A stretch of 64,000 nt of DNA from Linnemannia elongata (taxonomy: Eukaryota > Mortierellomycota > Mortierellomycetes > Mortierellales > Mortierellaceae), in the NCBI GenBank assembly GCA_036320915.1, contig JAXBDG010000010.1, forward strand, positions 310,001-374,000, read 5' to 3'. The notes below the pieces were generated by a model. That model was not told the origin of the DNA. It did not search any database and saw nothing but the letters and a program-made list of their open reading frames with translations. Shown here one piece after another: positions 1 through 12,010 of the stretch. Position 1 is the first letter of the stretch. The number at the start of each line of letters is the position of its first letter. The position numbers were made by a program, and so were the translations under genes.

Positions 1-249
1 AAAGCGGGGGGAGGGAGGATCTTTGAACACAGGAAAGATAGAAAATAGGGATAAGCAGATAACGCTGTGTGCCTCAGATCTGACTGGAGAGAAATAACCC
101 ATACGATCTCCGAGATTACAGTTACGTCTACAATTTCGGCGGCGGGAGTTCGGAACTCTGATCTTGCCGCTGGTCCCAAGGCTAAAGAGAAAAAGACCAT
201 TCAGTCGCCATCATCACCACTACTTCACTCTCCCCTCCACTCACACACA

Positions 250-1510
250 ATGTCTTTTCTTTGCAGGGCAGGCATCTCCACCGCCACTCGCTCCACACGC
301 GCCGTCGTCCAGAAGCGCTTCGGCTCCCATGCCGCTCACTCCGGTCCTGAGGCACCTCCTACCCAGGAAGGTACGGCATCACTTCGGGAATAATCGACCG
401 CACCAGCATCAACTCGCCGAAACAACAGCACACTCTGTCCCATGGATCGACCAAGCGGGAATAGGATAACTACAACGACTCACGCACTACATTCAACAGA
501 TGACTGGCCAAGAAGAAACTCATACCCCTTCTTATTGAAATGAATATAGGTTTCACCTCGGGTGGATTCAAGATCGCCTTGATCTCCGTCGTCGGCCTGA
601 TTGCCTGGTCCCGCATTGACGAGCACCTCACCAGCCAGGGCGAGGTAAAATAAGCAAGCAAGAACAAGCGAGAAAGCGGGATACGACAGGCAGAGGACTG
701 GCGCAGAAGGATAGACTATTCATCAGGAACTGAGGCGATACTTACAGGAAAATATGCCTTCAACACTGCGATGCGGGCGTCACCATGTCACAATACATAT
801 CGGCATGGCGTATTAGATACATATCCGGCATCTTCACAAGAGATTGAGATAAGGATTCAAGGATCGCAGAATCTATGCGTATTTTGCGCCCATGGACACC
901 AGCACTTCGTCTCGGACTTGGGGATACGACAATGATCGCTGATCAAACGAAATACGCGTCAAATTGTTTTTCTGACGCGATCTACACCCTTACATCATGT
1001 CAACAACAACAATAGGAGAAGCACCCTTTCACCCGCTACATTGAGTACTACATGCGCTCGGAGAAGGAGTCCAACCGCATCAACGAGAAGCACATTGTTC
1101 TTGCCCAGAAGGCTGCTGAGGAGAGGTAATTTTTTTTTTAAAGATTCATGCGGACATTCCACAAGGATGTTGACGGAAAAGTGCTAGGAGATCAGTCACC
1201 AGTAAACGGAAAAGTTCCTGATTGCTAACGCCCTGTACGCAATCGAATTGTCATTCATAGCCAATTCTACTCCGGCGCCATCCTCCCTCCCAAAATCCAG
1301 CTCCGTTACCCTGAGTAGGTTTCCCGACCCACTGCTGAACATTGGGGCGCTTGACTGACTGTACATGATTAATATCCCGCGAACCATACACTAATTTTCG
1401 TCTCTCTCGTTACCCTTATCCCACTTAGCTTGATGAGCAACGCTTCCGGCAGATCTCTTGAGGTCGGCGCCGTCGTCCCCGTCGACAACGTCATCCCCAA
1501 GTACCACTAA
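250..1510 (+). CDS. Mitochondrial complex I accessory subunit, fungal 17.8 kDa type (5 exons)
   Basis: Exons 250-370, 550-644, 1016-1125, 1261-1314 and 1429-1510 join in frame to give 153 residues, with a GT donor and AG acceptor at every junction. The protein starts MSFLCRAGISTATRSTRAVV and continues QKRFGSH, an Arg/Ser/Thr-rich leader typical of mitochondrial import. One hydrophobic segment follows (FKIALISVVGLIAW, about residues 45-58), then a charged helix (HPFTRYIEYYMRSEKESNRI) and a C-terminal part with LRYPDLMSNASG. The pattern of presequence, single membrane span and late 'LR(F/Y)P(E/D)..' motif is how I remember the fungal 17.8 kDa subunit of NADH:ubiquinone oxidoreductase, which would sit in the inner membrane. 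The exon chain is well supported. The family name rests on remembered similarity and is moderate. A generic mitochondrial single-span protein is the alternative. Confidence 0.6.
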
Positions 1511-2352
1511 AGCCTTTTAACGAAAACACACCCAATACACCTCCTGATCGCCCTCGCCTCCCTCCTCCTACGTCAATAAGCCCAATACACTACACTTTTT
1601 TTCTCTCCCATCGCTTTGTGACATTCAGGAAAACAACTCTGTACTGCTTTTTTTAGACACCAACCCCTAAGTAAAGCAAAGCGATAGAAAACAAAAGGAA
1701 AACCTACACTAAAATACAGATCTTCTTTTTCTCGACGTTGTCTATGTTTTTTTGTCGTGCGGTGGATCATGTTCGTTTATTGATGTTCTTCATTCAGGAA
1801 AGAGGTGGTTAAGGAATTGGAAGGGCGGATGGAGAGTGAAAGATAAAAGGACAAAGAGAGAGAGAGAGGAAAAAAAGATTTGTTTGTCGGCAAAGGGATT
1901 TTTGTTAGCAGGATTCTACGATCATGAAAGAAAACGAGCACTGAATTAAGAACTGCCGACTGTTACATGCGCCTCAAGTTTTTCATATTTGTGCGCCGGT
2001 GTGAGAGTAGAGTGCGAAAGAAAGAAAGACAACAAGAAAAAGGGAGGTCCAAAAAAAATACTGAACGCCACTCATTCACCACAAAACCATGCATTGAGCC
2101 AATCTTATGGTGTAAACTCGTAGAAGGATCATCTCAATCTGTCCATAGGTTGTCCATCACCCCTGAGTGCGAAATCTGACCGACATGTCTCCATCCTTCG
2201 CGCGTGAGATCCGAAGGAGAGGAAAGGACAAAATGAAGGGAAGGAGGGAGGGGCGTGGTGTGTATTCAGTGCATGTGTGTTAGATCAAGAACGAGGAAAC
2301 GGGAAAAGAGGAACGCCAAATGATGATTGCAAGGTGAGTGGTGGCGAGCAAA

Positions 2353-2391
<39 letters not shown>

Positions 2392-4954
2392 TACCGTAAA
2401 GGAAAAGGGGTCGAAGAAGGGGGGAGAATGATGGATCTAGAGTCGCATACGGTTGCTATTGCCTAGGCAGCTAAGTTGGGGAGAAGGGGGCGTGGTGTGC
2501 GTGCTATTTGATTCGTTCATCGATCCACTCTCCAAGGGTTGGACTCTCACTCACTTACTCACTCTCACTCTCCAAACCATCGATTTCAAAACGGCAGAAA
2601 TGCACCTCCTCTCCTCCCGAACGCCAAAGTCCAGTAAACCCTACTCAAGCCAAGCCAAGTCAACCTAAACCCGCCCTGCCCTGCCCTACCCGCCCGCCTG
2701 CCCGCCGCTGGTCTGCGTAGGACAAAAGAAAATATCTGTAGACAATCTGTCCTCAGTCTCGTCGCATCACAGCCAATTTACCTACATGTGTATGGGAGAT
2801 GTGAGCAGAAAACAAACATAACGTAAACGTAAACACGACAGACAAACAGACAGACAGACAGCAGAGCAATGCTGAGCAGGGCTGGGTAACTCAACATATT
2901 CCATGATTTGCCGTTGGAAACGAGTCAGGTATCCCTCCCTCACTTTCTCACACAACAGTGTCATAACACTGCCTTGCCTGCACGCCTCACCTACTAAGCT
3001 GCACACCTCCTATCTCCATCTAGGAAAAGATGGAGGTATGTCGCCATTGATACATTACAGTAGACCATGGGACGCAGAAGCCAAAAGAAAAAGACATACA
3101 CTTGGCAGCTAATACCCACTCATGAACGGCTGTTTTATTTTGTATTTTTGAGCAGTTCGGAAATATCATACTCACTCTCAGTTTTCCGAGGTGTCCGGAT
3201 TTTTTTCATTCAAAAGTCCGAATAGCCTGTCTGCCTAAATTCTTCATTCTTCATAGATACGGGTTGCGCGCGCAAACACGCGGGTGTTTCGGTTCATGGT
3301 TGGACCATGTATGGCTGTATCCTGTGTGCCTTTTATCTTGTTTTCTGAAGATATCTTGGATTCTAATTGAACACATGTATACAACTTTCCGATGAAGGCA
3401 GAAGAAATAAAAGGAAAGAAATAAAGAAAGAAAGAAAGAAAGAAGGGAAAGGAAAATGATGGAAAAGAGGGAACAAGGGGTGAAAAAGACTAATGGATGA
3501 CACAGGGGTGAGGGAGAGAAGGTAGAAGAGAGTGGCGGCGAGGTTTTCTTTCTTGCTCGGCTTCAAAAAAAGGGGTCTTCCTGCTGTTCTTTACGCTTGA
3601 TACCCTCTTTTGTTCTCACTCCTTCATTTCCCCTTTCAATGTTCAAGTTCGTGATGATGAAGAAAGTCAAAGAAAGCAGATGAGGCTGTTCAAGCAAAAC
3701 GATAGCTTTCTGCCATGAAAACAAGCAAGCTGGTCAATGAAGGATGTTGGGAATGAAGGGTAAGGGAGGGAGGGTGAAGGTGAGGCCCTTACCTTGACCC
3801 GATCTAAAAGAGGAAAAGTAGTATCATCCCAAAGGTTGATTGAGGTATCAATGACATTTTTGTTCTTCATCGAAGGCCGTGGAAAAAAAAGGCCGAACAA
3901 AGCAAACGCAAAGAGCAAACAATAAAACCATACGCCCTTTTTTTTTTTTTTTTTTTTTTTTCTTGACTCGTTTCTCTGTTGTGTGACCATGGGCTCGCTT
4001 TTTGCGTCTGATTATTTTCAGGGATGGGCGAAATTTTTTTAATATTACTTGAACTCCAATTGAGTCGCTATTGAGTCGCCAAGTAAACGCGAACTCCTTT
4101 CTTTTGTGTTACCATCGAACGTACTTACATGACTTGGTCGGTCTGGCCATTGGCCAGCCAACTAACCTGCGCAGGTGAGAACAAAGGCGAGAACGAGACA
4201 AAGGTATTGTGTATTTCTTTGGGGGTGATCTGTGAGTTCATCTACATTACATTCAAAGGCAAAGGGAAAGGCAAAGGCAAGGGGCGAAAAAGAGTTGCTG
4301 CCTGAGTATGGGTTAGATTGTTCATCCAAAAAGAGGCCATTGGTTTGCTAGGGATGATGGATGGCTCAACTGATAGAGTGCATTTGGTAATAACGATGGA
4401 CACGCATACAACTGACCATTGAATGACCCCTGTTGCCGTGTGTTGTTACTCACCCACTACCAGTTCACTCTTACCTACCCTGTCCGGAGGACCTGCTTCA
4501 ATCAATTCAATTGAGCGACCAACCATCATCCTCCCCAACCAACTATATCCGGTCTATTGCCATTTCCACCTACACTTGCTTAGTTGCTTTTTTTTCCTCC
4601 CACGGGAACATAACTCCATCACTTTTTTCTCTCCCTCTCGCTTATAAAAAGCGTCCGTTTTCCCTCTTCTTTCTTCTTTTCATTTCACCTTCTTCTTGTT
4701 CTTTACAACCATCACCAACGCCTTTTCTTCTTCTCTACCTTCAACTTTTCCGAGTTCAAGCTTCAGAAACAAAAAAAAACCACTGACTACCGCAACCACC
4801 GCAACTCCGCCTTTTCGGTTTCTTATTCATCCCACTACCATCCCCTACTACTTTCTTCTTGACGTCCATTCCCTGAAATACTTTTTCGGACCCTGACATT
4901 TATATTTTTTAAACTCCCTCTTCTCCACTCCACCCCACAACCACTTTCAAGAAA
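1511..4954. other. Intergenic, no gene recognised; right end is the IDO promoter
   Basis: Only short, low-complexity open frames occur here, without family resemblance or a plausible exon chain. Visible structure is a (GA)n microsatellite near 2354-2388, a 24-nt T run at 3938-3961 and (GAAA)-type repeats near 3415-3450. From about 4420 the top strand becomes C/T-rich with few purines and carries a TATA box, which marks it as promoter and 5' leader of the dioxygenase gene that starts at 4955. Confidence 0.6.
4643..4650 (+). promoter_or_regulatory. TATA box of the IDO gene
   Basis: TATAAAAA lies about 305 bases upstream of the ATG at 4955, inside a C/T-rich tract that continues to the start codon. 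The pyrimidine-rich stretch after it fits a long fungal 5' leader. The transcription start itself cannot be seen. Confidence 0.5.
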
Positions 4955-5636
4955 ATGATGCGCCAGACTCTCCGCCTGCAGGCCGCAGCCTCGCTCAAGA
5001 CCGCTCTCAAGCACGCCCCCGCCAAGACCTCGACCACCGCCCTGGCCGCCATCTCCCACTCCCTCCGCCTCCAAGCCCAGGCCATCCGCGAGTACTCGAC
5101 CCCCTCGGCCCCCTCAGCCTCGCCCACGTCCACCCCAACTGGCACCAACAACACCCAACCCAAGTACCGTCAGTTCCACACTTCGGACATTCAGAACCAA
5201 GCGCGCGAGGTGCCCGGATTTCCTATCCTCGACGATCCCCTTGTCCAGAACCACTCGATCCCCAGTTTCATGGTCGGCACCCAGAACGGCTTCCTCCCCC
5301 GTCAGGATCCCCTGGATGTCTTGCCCAAGGAGTATGAGGCCTTGGAGGAGCTTTTGCAAAAGATGCCCTTGACCTTGAAGGATGGATCCAAGGGTCTTTT
5401 GGCGCTCGGACAGTTTGGCGAGGCTTGCAAGAGTTTGCCTCAGTATGACCTTTCGAATGTTGAGGACTCTGAGTTGCTCTCTGGTGAGTTCTTGTACCTA
5501 TTTTGGTTGACTGTTTGCTTTGTTGCTGCATGAGGGCGTTTTAATTGTAATATATTGGATAACAAAACATTCCTAGTAATGTGTTTTGGGTGCGCAAGAC
5601 AAGGAAGGAATCCTAGCAGGAGAGAGGAGAGAAAGC

Positions 5637-5672
<36 letters not shown>

Positions 5673-7502
5673 GGGGGGATGAGAGAGGAAGTGATCATGT
5701 GCACAGTAACTTCGAATACTGCACTGCGAAGCAGGTGGCCATCCTCGGTTGCTCGGTAGCCATTAAATGAAAGGGGAATGAGGGGAGGAGTTATATGAAT
5801 GGAATACAAAAAAAAAGACAGTAAAAAAGCGAGAGAGAGGAACAGGCATGCAAGAGATTCAACATCAACTACAAAATGGCCATGCTCAAGTGACCAAGTG
5901 ACCATAAGAAAAAGACAGTGAGGGGTTGCTGCTGTGGTTTGTACTCGAGTCGTGAGGCCCAAACCCACTCCACCCCTCATTTCTTTTACTTTCCTCTTTT
6001 TTGGGTTACTCTCCCACGCCCATTCGTCCTCTTCTTTGGTTTTCTCCACAAAAACAGGACAAAAAAAACAAACAAATTTAGTTTCCCCCCCCCCCCCCTT
6101 TCCTTGCCTTTTCTGTTCACCCCACATTTCACCCCCACCACTGTTCCATGTATGCAGTTCATGCAACAAAAGTAATCAAAACTCAAATCCAATCACATCC
6201 AAAACCCCTTGCTAACTTTACATCTTCTCTTTCCTTCCTTACCTTTAACCAACAAAACAGCCTTGTACAGAGACTACACCTTCGTGGCATCGGCCTACCT
6301 GCTCGAGCCCTGCGACATCCTCTACCGCAAGACCGGCGACTATGGCCTCGGTCGCTCCGTCCTCCCCAAGAACATCGCCGTCCCCCTCGTCCAGGTCGCT
6401 GAAAAGATTGGCGCCAAGCCCTTCATGGAATATGCCCTCTCCTACGCGTAAGTTGTTCCCCTTCCCTGTCTCTCCTCTCTCTCTCTTCAATTCTCCCTTC
6501 TCATTTCAGCTTTTTCTGGTGTAATTTCTGAAAACGAAAAAACTAACATCTCTTTTTCTTTTTTTTTTGGAACATCATAATAGGTTGTACAACTACCGCA
6601 GGATTGACAAGTCAAAGGGTTTGGTCTGGGGCAACCTCGAATTGATCCGCCCCTTCTCCGGCGACCCATCCGAGCTCGGCTTCATCATCTCCCACGTCAC
6701 CATGGTCTCCCATTCCGGTGAGCTCGTCAAGAACACCATGAAGACTCTCGAAGCTGCCGGCAAACACAATCGTCAAGCCTTTAACGAGGGTCTCTCCAAA
6801 GTCGTCTCGACCTACGAAAAGATCAACCAGGAAATGGACACCATGTGGCAACGATCCCTCCCCGCAGATTACCTCAAGTTCCGAACCTTTATTATGGGCA
6901 CCAAGAACCAGCCCATGTTCCCTAAGGGAGTGATCTATGAGGGAGTTTCGGATGAGCCAATGTTCCATCGTGGAGAGTCCGGTGCGAATGATTCTATGGT
7001 CCCTATGGGCGATAACTTGCTCCAGTTGACAGAGTCCATGCCCTCGAACCCCCTCACGGCTGTCTTGAAGGATTTCCGAACCTACCGCCCCCACAACCAT
7101 GCCGAGTTCCTCGAGTTTGTTGAAGAAAAGGCCCGTCAGAACCAGGTCCGTAACTTTGCAGAGCAGGACCCCAACTCTGCCGCCATCTTCCTCGCCGCCG
7201 TTGACCAGATCCGGAATTTCAGAAACAGACATTGGTCCTTCACCAAGGAGTATATCATCAAGTACACCAAGCACCCTGTCGCCACCGGTGGATCCCCTAT
7301 TGTGACCTGGTTGCCTAACCAGTTGGCTACGGTCTTGAAGACCATGCAGGAGGTTGGTGCCAAGATTGATGAGAGGGCGCTTTTGCCTGAGAATAAGACC
7401 TTGGTCGATGTCTTGACCAAGCGGGCGGATGCTCAGGCTAGAATCTTGGATCGTGAGGTCGCTCAGCTCCGCACTGAGATCAAGGACCAAGACAAGGTCT
7501 AA
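4955..7502 (+). CDS. BNA2: Indoleamine 2,3-dioxygenase with an N-terminal mitochondrial-like leader (3 exons)
   Basis: Exons 4955-5483, 6261-6447 and 6584-7502 give 544 residues. IDO is a heme enzyme that opens the indole ring of L-tryptophan to N-formylkynurenine, the first step of the kynurenine route to NAD. Homology starts near residue 75 (VPGFPILDDPLVQNHSIPSF) and includes FHRGESGANDSMVPMGDNLL and NRHWSFTKEYIIKYTKHPVA. His455 in NRHW is the likely proximal heme ligand, and TGGSPIVTWLPNQL is the family signature that follows. Residues 1-70 (MMRQTLRLQAAASLKTALKH and on to REYSTPS) are rich in Arg, Lys, Ala and Ser with no acidic residue for the first ~45. That is typical of a mitochondrial presequence and unusual for this normally cytosolic enzyme. 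Two adjacent ATGs open the frame and no later ATG precedes the homologous part. Introns are 777 and 136 nt. Confidence 0.93.
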
Positions 7503-7626
7503 ACCCGCCTCTTTTTTTTCCCCCCTTCTTTCCTCATTTTGATATTTTTTTTCGCTTTTAACGCCACTCCATCTCTCCACTCGCACATATATATACTTCC
7601 TTTCCTTTTCCTAAAAGTTTTGTAGA

Positions 7627-7632
7627 AATAAA
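7627..7632 (+). terminator. Polyadenylation signal of the IDO gene
   Basis: A canonical AATAAA lies 125 bases after the stop at 7502. A 25-nt A run (7686-7710) follows, just before the 3' end of the convergent gene at 7744, so the two transcripts probably end within a few tens of bases of each other. Confidence 0.5.
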
Positions 7633-7743
7633 AGAAAACATATCTTTTACTTGTTGAATGGCGCTATGTACTATACTTGAAGACGAAAAAAAAAAAAAAA
7701 AAAAAAAAAATAACTCCCTCCCTCAACCACGTCCACCGAAATC

Positions 7744-9204
7744 CTAGCGACTGGTCTTGGAAAGATCCTGTCCACCAGCAGACCGCTGATGCTGTACACC
7801 CAAAGCAGTCGCCAAAGTCGAATCCCCAATCGACTGCTGATCCCTCACACCAGCACCAGTCATAGGATGGTAGCCCAGAGACTCGGGATGGTTCAACAAC
7901 AGATTCTTCTTGGTCTCAGGGTTCGCTGCCAGATGGAAGATTGATTTCTGGTGCTCCTTAGCTGCACCCGGCGCGGCCTTCAGTAACTCCTCTGCATCTG
8001 CTGCATCTCCAGAAGCGGCAGCAGCAACGGCAGCGGCGCGTTCTGCTTCTTGGTTCTGATGATGATTCAACAGTCCGTCAAGGAGGATAGTCTGATCGCC
8101 GGACTCTTCCGACCCGCCAAACGCAACACCAGCTGCAATCTCCTTCTTCTCATCCGCCGTTAAGGGATGACGATGTGCTCCCGCTGCTGTCGATGATGAA
8201 GAAGTAGGAGGTAGTTGTTGGATCTTGTCGAGAACAACATCTTTAACCAACCCAGCAACAGAAAGGACCGACCCAACAAGACCGGCCTTCTCGGGCGACA
8301 GCTCGTGTGACCATCTGCGGCCACCTTGACCTCCCTGGACCAATGTACTCGATGTAGATGTTCCTCTGATCGGGTCGTGTGTGGTCGCTGCGGCGGATGA
8401 GTGATTGTTGTAGTGAGGGTGGTGAGGATCGTCGTCGGTGAGACTGGAAGTGGACTCTTCCAGATCCGCAGACTCATAAAGGATCGAGCTCCGTGCAATT
8501 TTGCGATTTGTTTCCTCTTCTGTCGATCCATGTCTCTGCTGCTGAGGATGATGCTGCTGCTGTGAAACCGATCCAGAACTAAATGGGTTTTTGAACCCAC
8601 CATTACCACCACTACTACCCGCAGGCGTCATAGTCGGGAACATCGTGCCTCCCGTCCACTTTCCTCCCTCCTCTCCTCCCGCGCCTGCTGATGATCCATG
8701 AGTCGAAGGAGAAGAAGAAGGGTTGACATCTGAGACACTCTTAAGAGTAGCATGATGAATATCCGCCATCCGATCCTTAAACCCGGGCAAGATCTCCGGC
8801 AACACCGACGGCTTATCATGCAAATCCTGTGCTCCATATCCTTGACCGCCATGACCCGGGAGAACAGCCGAAGGAGGGAGTTGGTTCGAAGACATGCTGG
8901 CGAGGGGTTGCCAGGTGGAGCTGGGCAGAGTTGCTGTTGTGTTGAGTCCGATCATTCTGTCCTTCTGGTCCTTGTCAGAAGCGGTAGCGCTATCGTTGTT
9001 GTTATTGTACTTGCTGCTCTTGTGGTTGTTTTTGTGGTCATCGTGTGGAATGTGAACGGCTTCGGACTGCTCGAGGATCTCGTCTGTGACATCCTTGGAG
9101 CCTACTCTGGAGAGGGGAGCGTTATCGGATGTGGGTGGGTGTGGGTGTTCTTGACGGGTCTTGTCGAGTTCGTCGATCACCGAACGCCTTCTTTGTGTGG
9201 ACAT
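7744..9204 (-). CDS. Hypothetical disordered protein, intronless, 486 aa
   Basis: One uninterrupted frame of 486 codons starts at MSTQRRRSVIDELDKTRQEH. I do not recognise a family. The sequence is mostly low-complexity: Ser/Thr runs, His/Gln repeats around QQQHHPQQQR, Gly-rich patches, an Ala-rich helix (EAERAAAVAAAASGDAADAE) and a more ordered C-terminal segment (FHLAANPETKKNLLLNHPES). There is no signal peptide or membrane span. Length, an ATG followed directly by a charged helix, and GC-rich third positions support real coding. It converges with the IDO gene, 241 bases apart. The upstream region (9205-9360) contains purine-rich promoter-like sequence on this strand. Function unknown. Confidence 0.7.
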   Translation of the reverse strand: MSTQRRRSVIDELDKTRQEHPHPPTSDNAPLSRVGSKDVTDEILEQSEAVHIPHDDHKNNHKSSKYNNNNDSATASDKDQKDRMIGLNTTATLPSSTWQPLASMSSNQLPPSAVLPGHGGQGYGAQDLHDKPSVLPEILPGFKDRMADIHHATLKSVSDVNPSSSPSTHGSSAGAGGEEGGKWTGGTMFPTMTPAGSSGGNGGFKNPFSSGSVSQQQHHPQQQRHGSTEEETNRKIARSSILYESADLEESTSSLTDDDPHHPHYNNHSSAAATTHDPIRGTSTSSTLVQGGQGGRRWSHELSPEKAGLVGSVLSVAGLVKDVVLDKIQQLPPTSSSSTAAGAHRHPLTADEKKEIAAGVAFGGSEESGDQTILLDGLLNHHQNQEAERAAAVAAAASGDAADAEELLKAAPGAAKEHQKSIFHLAANPETKKNLLLNHPESLGYHPMTGAGVRDQQSIGDSTLATALGVQHQRSAGGQDLSKTSR

Positions 9205-9690
9205 GATGGCTTTTTTTTTTTTGGCTTTGAGGAGAGTAAGTACGGTATGTGTGTATGTATGTGTTTGTGAAGTGGATGTATGTGAAGAAGAAAAGAGAAA
9301 GACGTGAAGGGTGAACAGAAAGGATAAAAGGAAAAAAAAAATGATCCCACCAAGTTTCAGTTCATCATGAGTCCACGTGACGATTTTATCACCTGGCTGA
9401 CGAAAGAGAGGGAAACGCGGGTGGCCCTCTTTTGGGGTGCTTTTTGTGCGGGTAGGTCTACCCTTGACACTGACATCATCTTAGGATATCATCATCATCA
9501 CAGACGCGTATATGGGGTATGAATCATAACGCGATCGCGTTCCACAGGCCATATTTCGGAGCACCTCTCTAGCTGCCGTTCCCCTGCTCGAATTTCGGGT
9601 ATACTCGCTTTATCCTCGTTTTCTAGCTCCTATCCTCCCCCCTCTCGATTCTATCCCCATTCAAGGGACCCCCCTTCTTGCCCCCTCTCC

Positions 9691-9721
<31 letters not shown>

Positions 9722-9930
9722 CCTCTCTCCTCTATTTTGCTTCAACAAAACGGTGTGCATTGCATGATTTGAGAATTTCCTGCATTGTATTTTTTTGGTC
9801 TTCGTCTTTGTTATTTCCTATGTCTAGTTATCCACTGCCGCTGTTGTTTGTTGCTGCTCTTGTTACTAAAAGTTTTGGTAATCTGGGTGATCGGAGGTGT
9901 TCGGTGAAAAATTGGAACAATCCGATGTAC
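9205..9930. other. Intergenic between two minus-strand genes
   Basis: This is the upstream region of the disordered-protein gene and the 3' flank of the Rab11 gene. It holds a CT microsatellite near 9695-9725 and a T/C-rich stretch before it. I see no open frame or RNA gene that I can support. Confidence 0.5.
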
Positions 9931-12010
9931 TTAGCAGCATCCGTTGCCGGCAGGCTTATCCTGGGGAGTAGGCGTTATGCTGATCGAGGCGCCTCCAGCC
10001 TTCAACTCGTCCTTGCCGCCGTCCCTGGAAATGTTGGCATTCGTTACAACCTTGTAGATCTATATATGCAGAGAGTTTCAATGGGAAAGTAATGTGTTGC
10101 GTTGCACATGCAAAAAAAAAAAAAAATGGATCAGTTTACAGTCGTCTGTTTTGACTGTTGTACTTTGGTTTCCTGCTGTTCTTTTTCCCGTTAAGCATCT
10201 CCGCTTCCCTCCTTGTACTCCTTTCATACTCCCTTTCAAGAGACGTTATCCAAGCAAACAAAAACATGAAACATACCTCGGTCAAAAGGTTGGTGAAGGC
10301 AATATCGACGTTGGTGGCATCCAGGGCCGAGGTCTCGATGAACATAAGTCCGTTCTCCTCTGCGAATCCCTTGGCCTCTTCGGTGTGAATGGAACGCAAG
10401 TGTCTCAAATCCGACTTGTTACCGACCATCATGACAATGATGTTGGGGTCAGCGTGCTCGCGGACCTCGGACAACCATCTCGAGACTGACTCATAGGTAC
10501 CGTGCTGAGTGATATCGTACAACAACAAGGCGCCGACAGCTCCACGGTAGTAAGCCGAAGTAATAGCCCTGTAACGCTCCTGTCCAGCTATTTTGTTGTT
10601 TGTTGTAGTAGTATGGGGGGGATGAATAAGGGTTAGTTCTCTTGTCCTTATTTTACTGACCTCTTGAGAAAGTGATAATGAAACGACAAAGTTGAACCAC
10701 AGAGGTACACGTACCAGTATCCCAAATCTGGGCCTATTCGGTGGAGGTCACGTAAGAAGAGTTCATTGACAGATGATCAACCACAGAGGAAGAATCGAAG
10801 GTTGACAGGAAAACATAGAGGAAGTGCAAGAAAGAATACAGCAAAGAAAAAAAGGCGAAGTTAGTTACAAGTTGGATCTATTTTGTACCTATATCACTCT
10901 GAATGCAAGGCGGTGCTGGAGTCGAGGGCCGTGGTATTATTTTTAAACCGCAGACAGTCAGCCGAAGATAAAATGAAAAAAAAAAAAAAAACAACAGCAC
11001 ACTGAACATTCCCGCCTTTTGATGTGATGTGATGTCCTCTCCCCTTGCGGACTCCTGTCGGGTGAGATCGAGGACAAAAAGAAAGAGCGATGGTAATGGG
11101 CTGTAATATGTTGCGCGTGAGAGAAGAACAGAAAGAAGGGGAGGACAGAGACAAAAAGAAAGGGCAGGGATAGGGATGGGATAACCTCCTGGCCTATTTT
11201 TGCCATGAATGTCCCTATCATATCACTCTTTTTCTCTCTCTCTCTCTCTCTCACTCTCTCTCTCTTGGAGTGTTGGGCGAATGCTTGGCCTGGATACACC
11301 CCACTTGGAACGTTTTTCTCCCACTGCTGTATGGCGTTTTATGCCGATGCGAAGGAAGGTTGCCGAAGAAACCTGGCCTGTTTGTTTTTGTCCCGGCGGC
11401 TGTGTCCTGTGAGTCCTCTTGGCAGCGAAAGCGTTGATTTCCACTCGAGAAGAAAGTGTCCTGAGGTTCGCGTTATTGTTTGCCTTTCCATCATCTCTTC
11501 ATCTCCTTAATCTAACTAGTTTGCTATTGTCGCCGTTGTCGTTGCTGCTGGTGTCGACATACGACACACGTCCTGTTCATCACAAGGAGAGAAAAAAAAA
11601 AGAAAAAGGTGACCTCCATCATGACAATGAGCCCAGGGGAAGGCAGGTTGAGCACGCACACTCTCCTTGCCCTTTCTCGCGCATACACACACTCTTGGCT
11701 CTCAGCGTGCGCGTTTTTGGAGTGTACATAGAAGAGCGTGGTGGATGATGACAAAGACCAACACCATAAAAAAAAGTCGATGAAGAGCACTTGCTGTCGC
11801 TTCGGTTGTAACAAGATGAAAGATTACCTTGATCATCTTGCCGTCCTCGACCTGGACGGTTCTTGCACCAAAGTCGACGCCGATGGTGGACTTTGACTCA
11901 AGGTTGAAGTCGCCGCGAGTGAAACGGCTAAGCAAGTTGGACTTTCCGACACCGGAGTCACCGATGAGGACGATCTTGAAGAGAAAGTCGTATGCGTCGT
12001 TCTGGGCCAT
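9931..12010 (-). CDS. RAB11: Rab11/Ypt31-type small GTPase (4 exons, one of 19 nt)
   Basis: Exons on the minus strand are 12010-11828, 10733-10715, 10587-10277 and 10059-9931, giving 213 residues. All GTPase motifs are present: P-loop GDSGVGKS, switch [34 protein letters not shown] and ETSALDATN, with C-terminal GNGCC for double geranylgeranylation. The stretch [20 protein letters not shown] with [11 protein letters not shown] is specific to Rab11/Ypt31/32, which controls trans-Golgi and recycling-endosome exit and hyphal-tip secretion. The second exon, encoding AQIWDT plus one base, is only 19 nt. Intron 1 is about 1.09 kb, very long for a fungus, and holds CT repeats. The gene is divergent from the kinase gene across 2.3 kb. 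Frame and motifs agree across every join, so the model is secure. Confidence 0.95.

Noticed and set aside
6612..7586. 324-codon minus-strand frame
   Set aside because: Antisense shadow of IDO exon 3.
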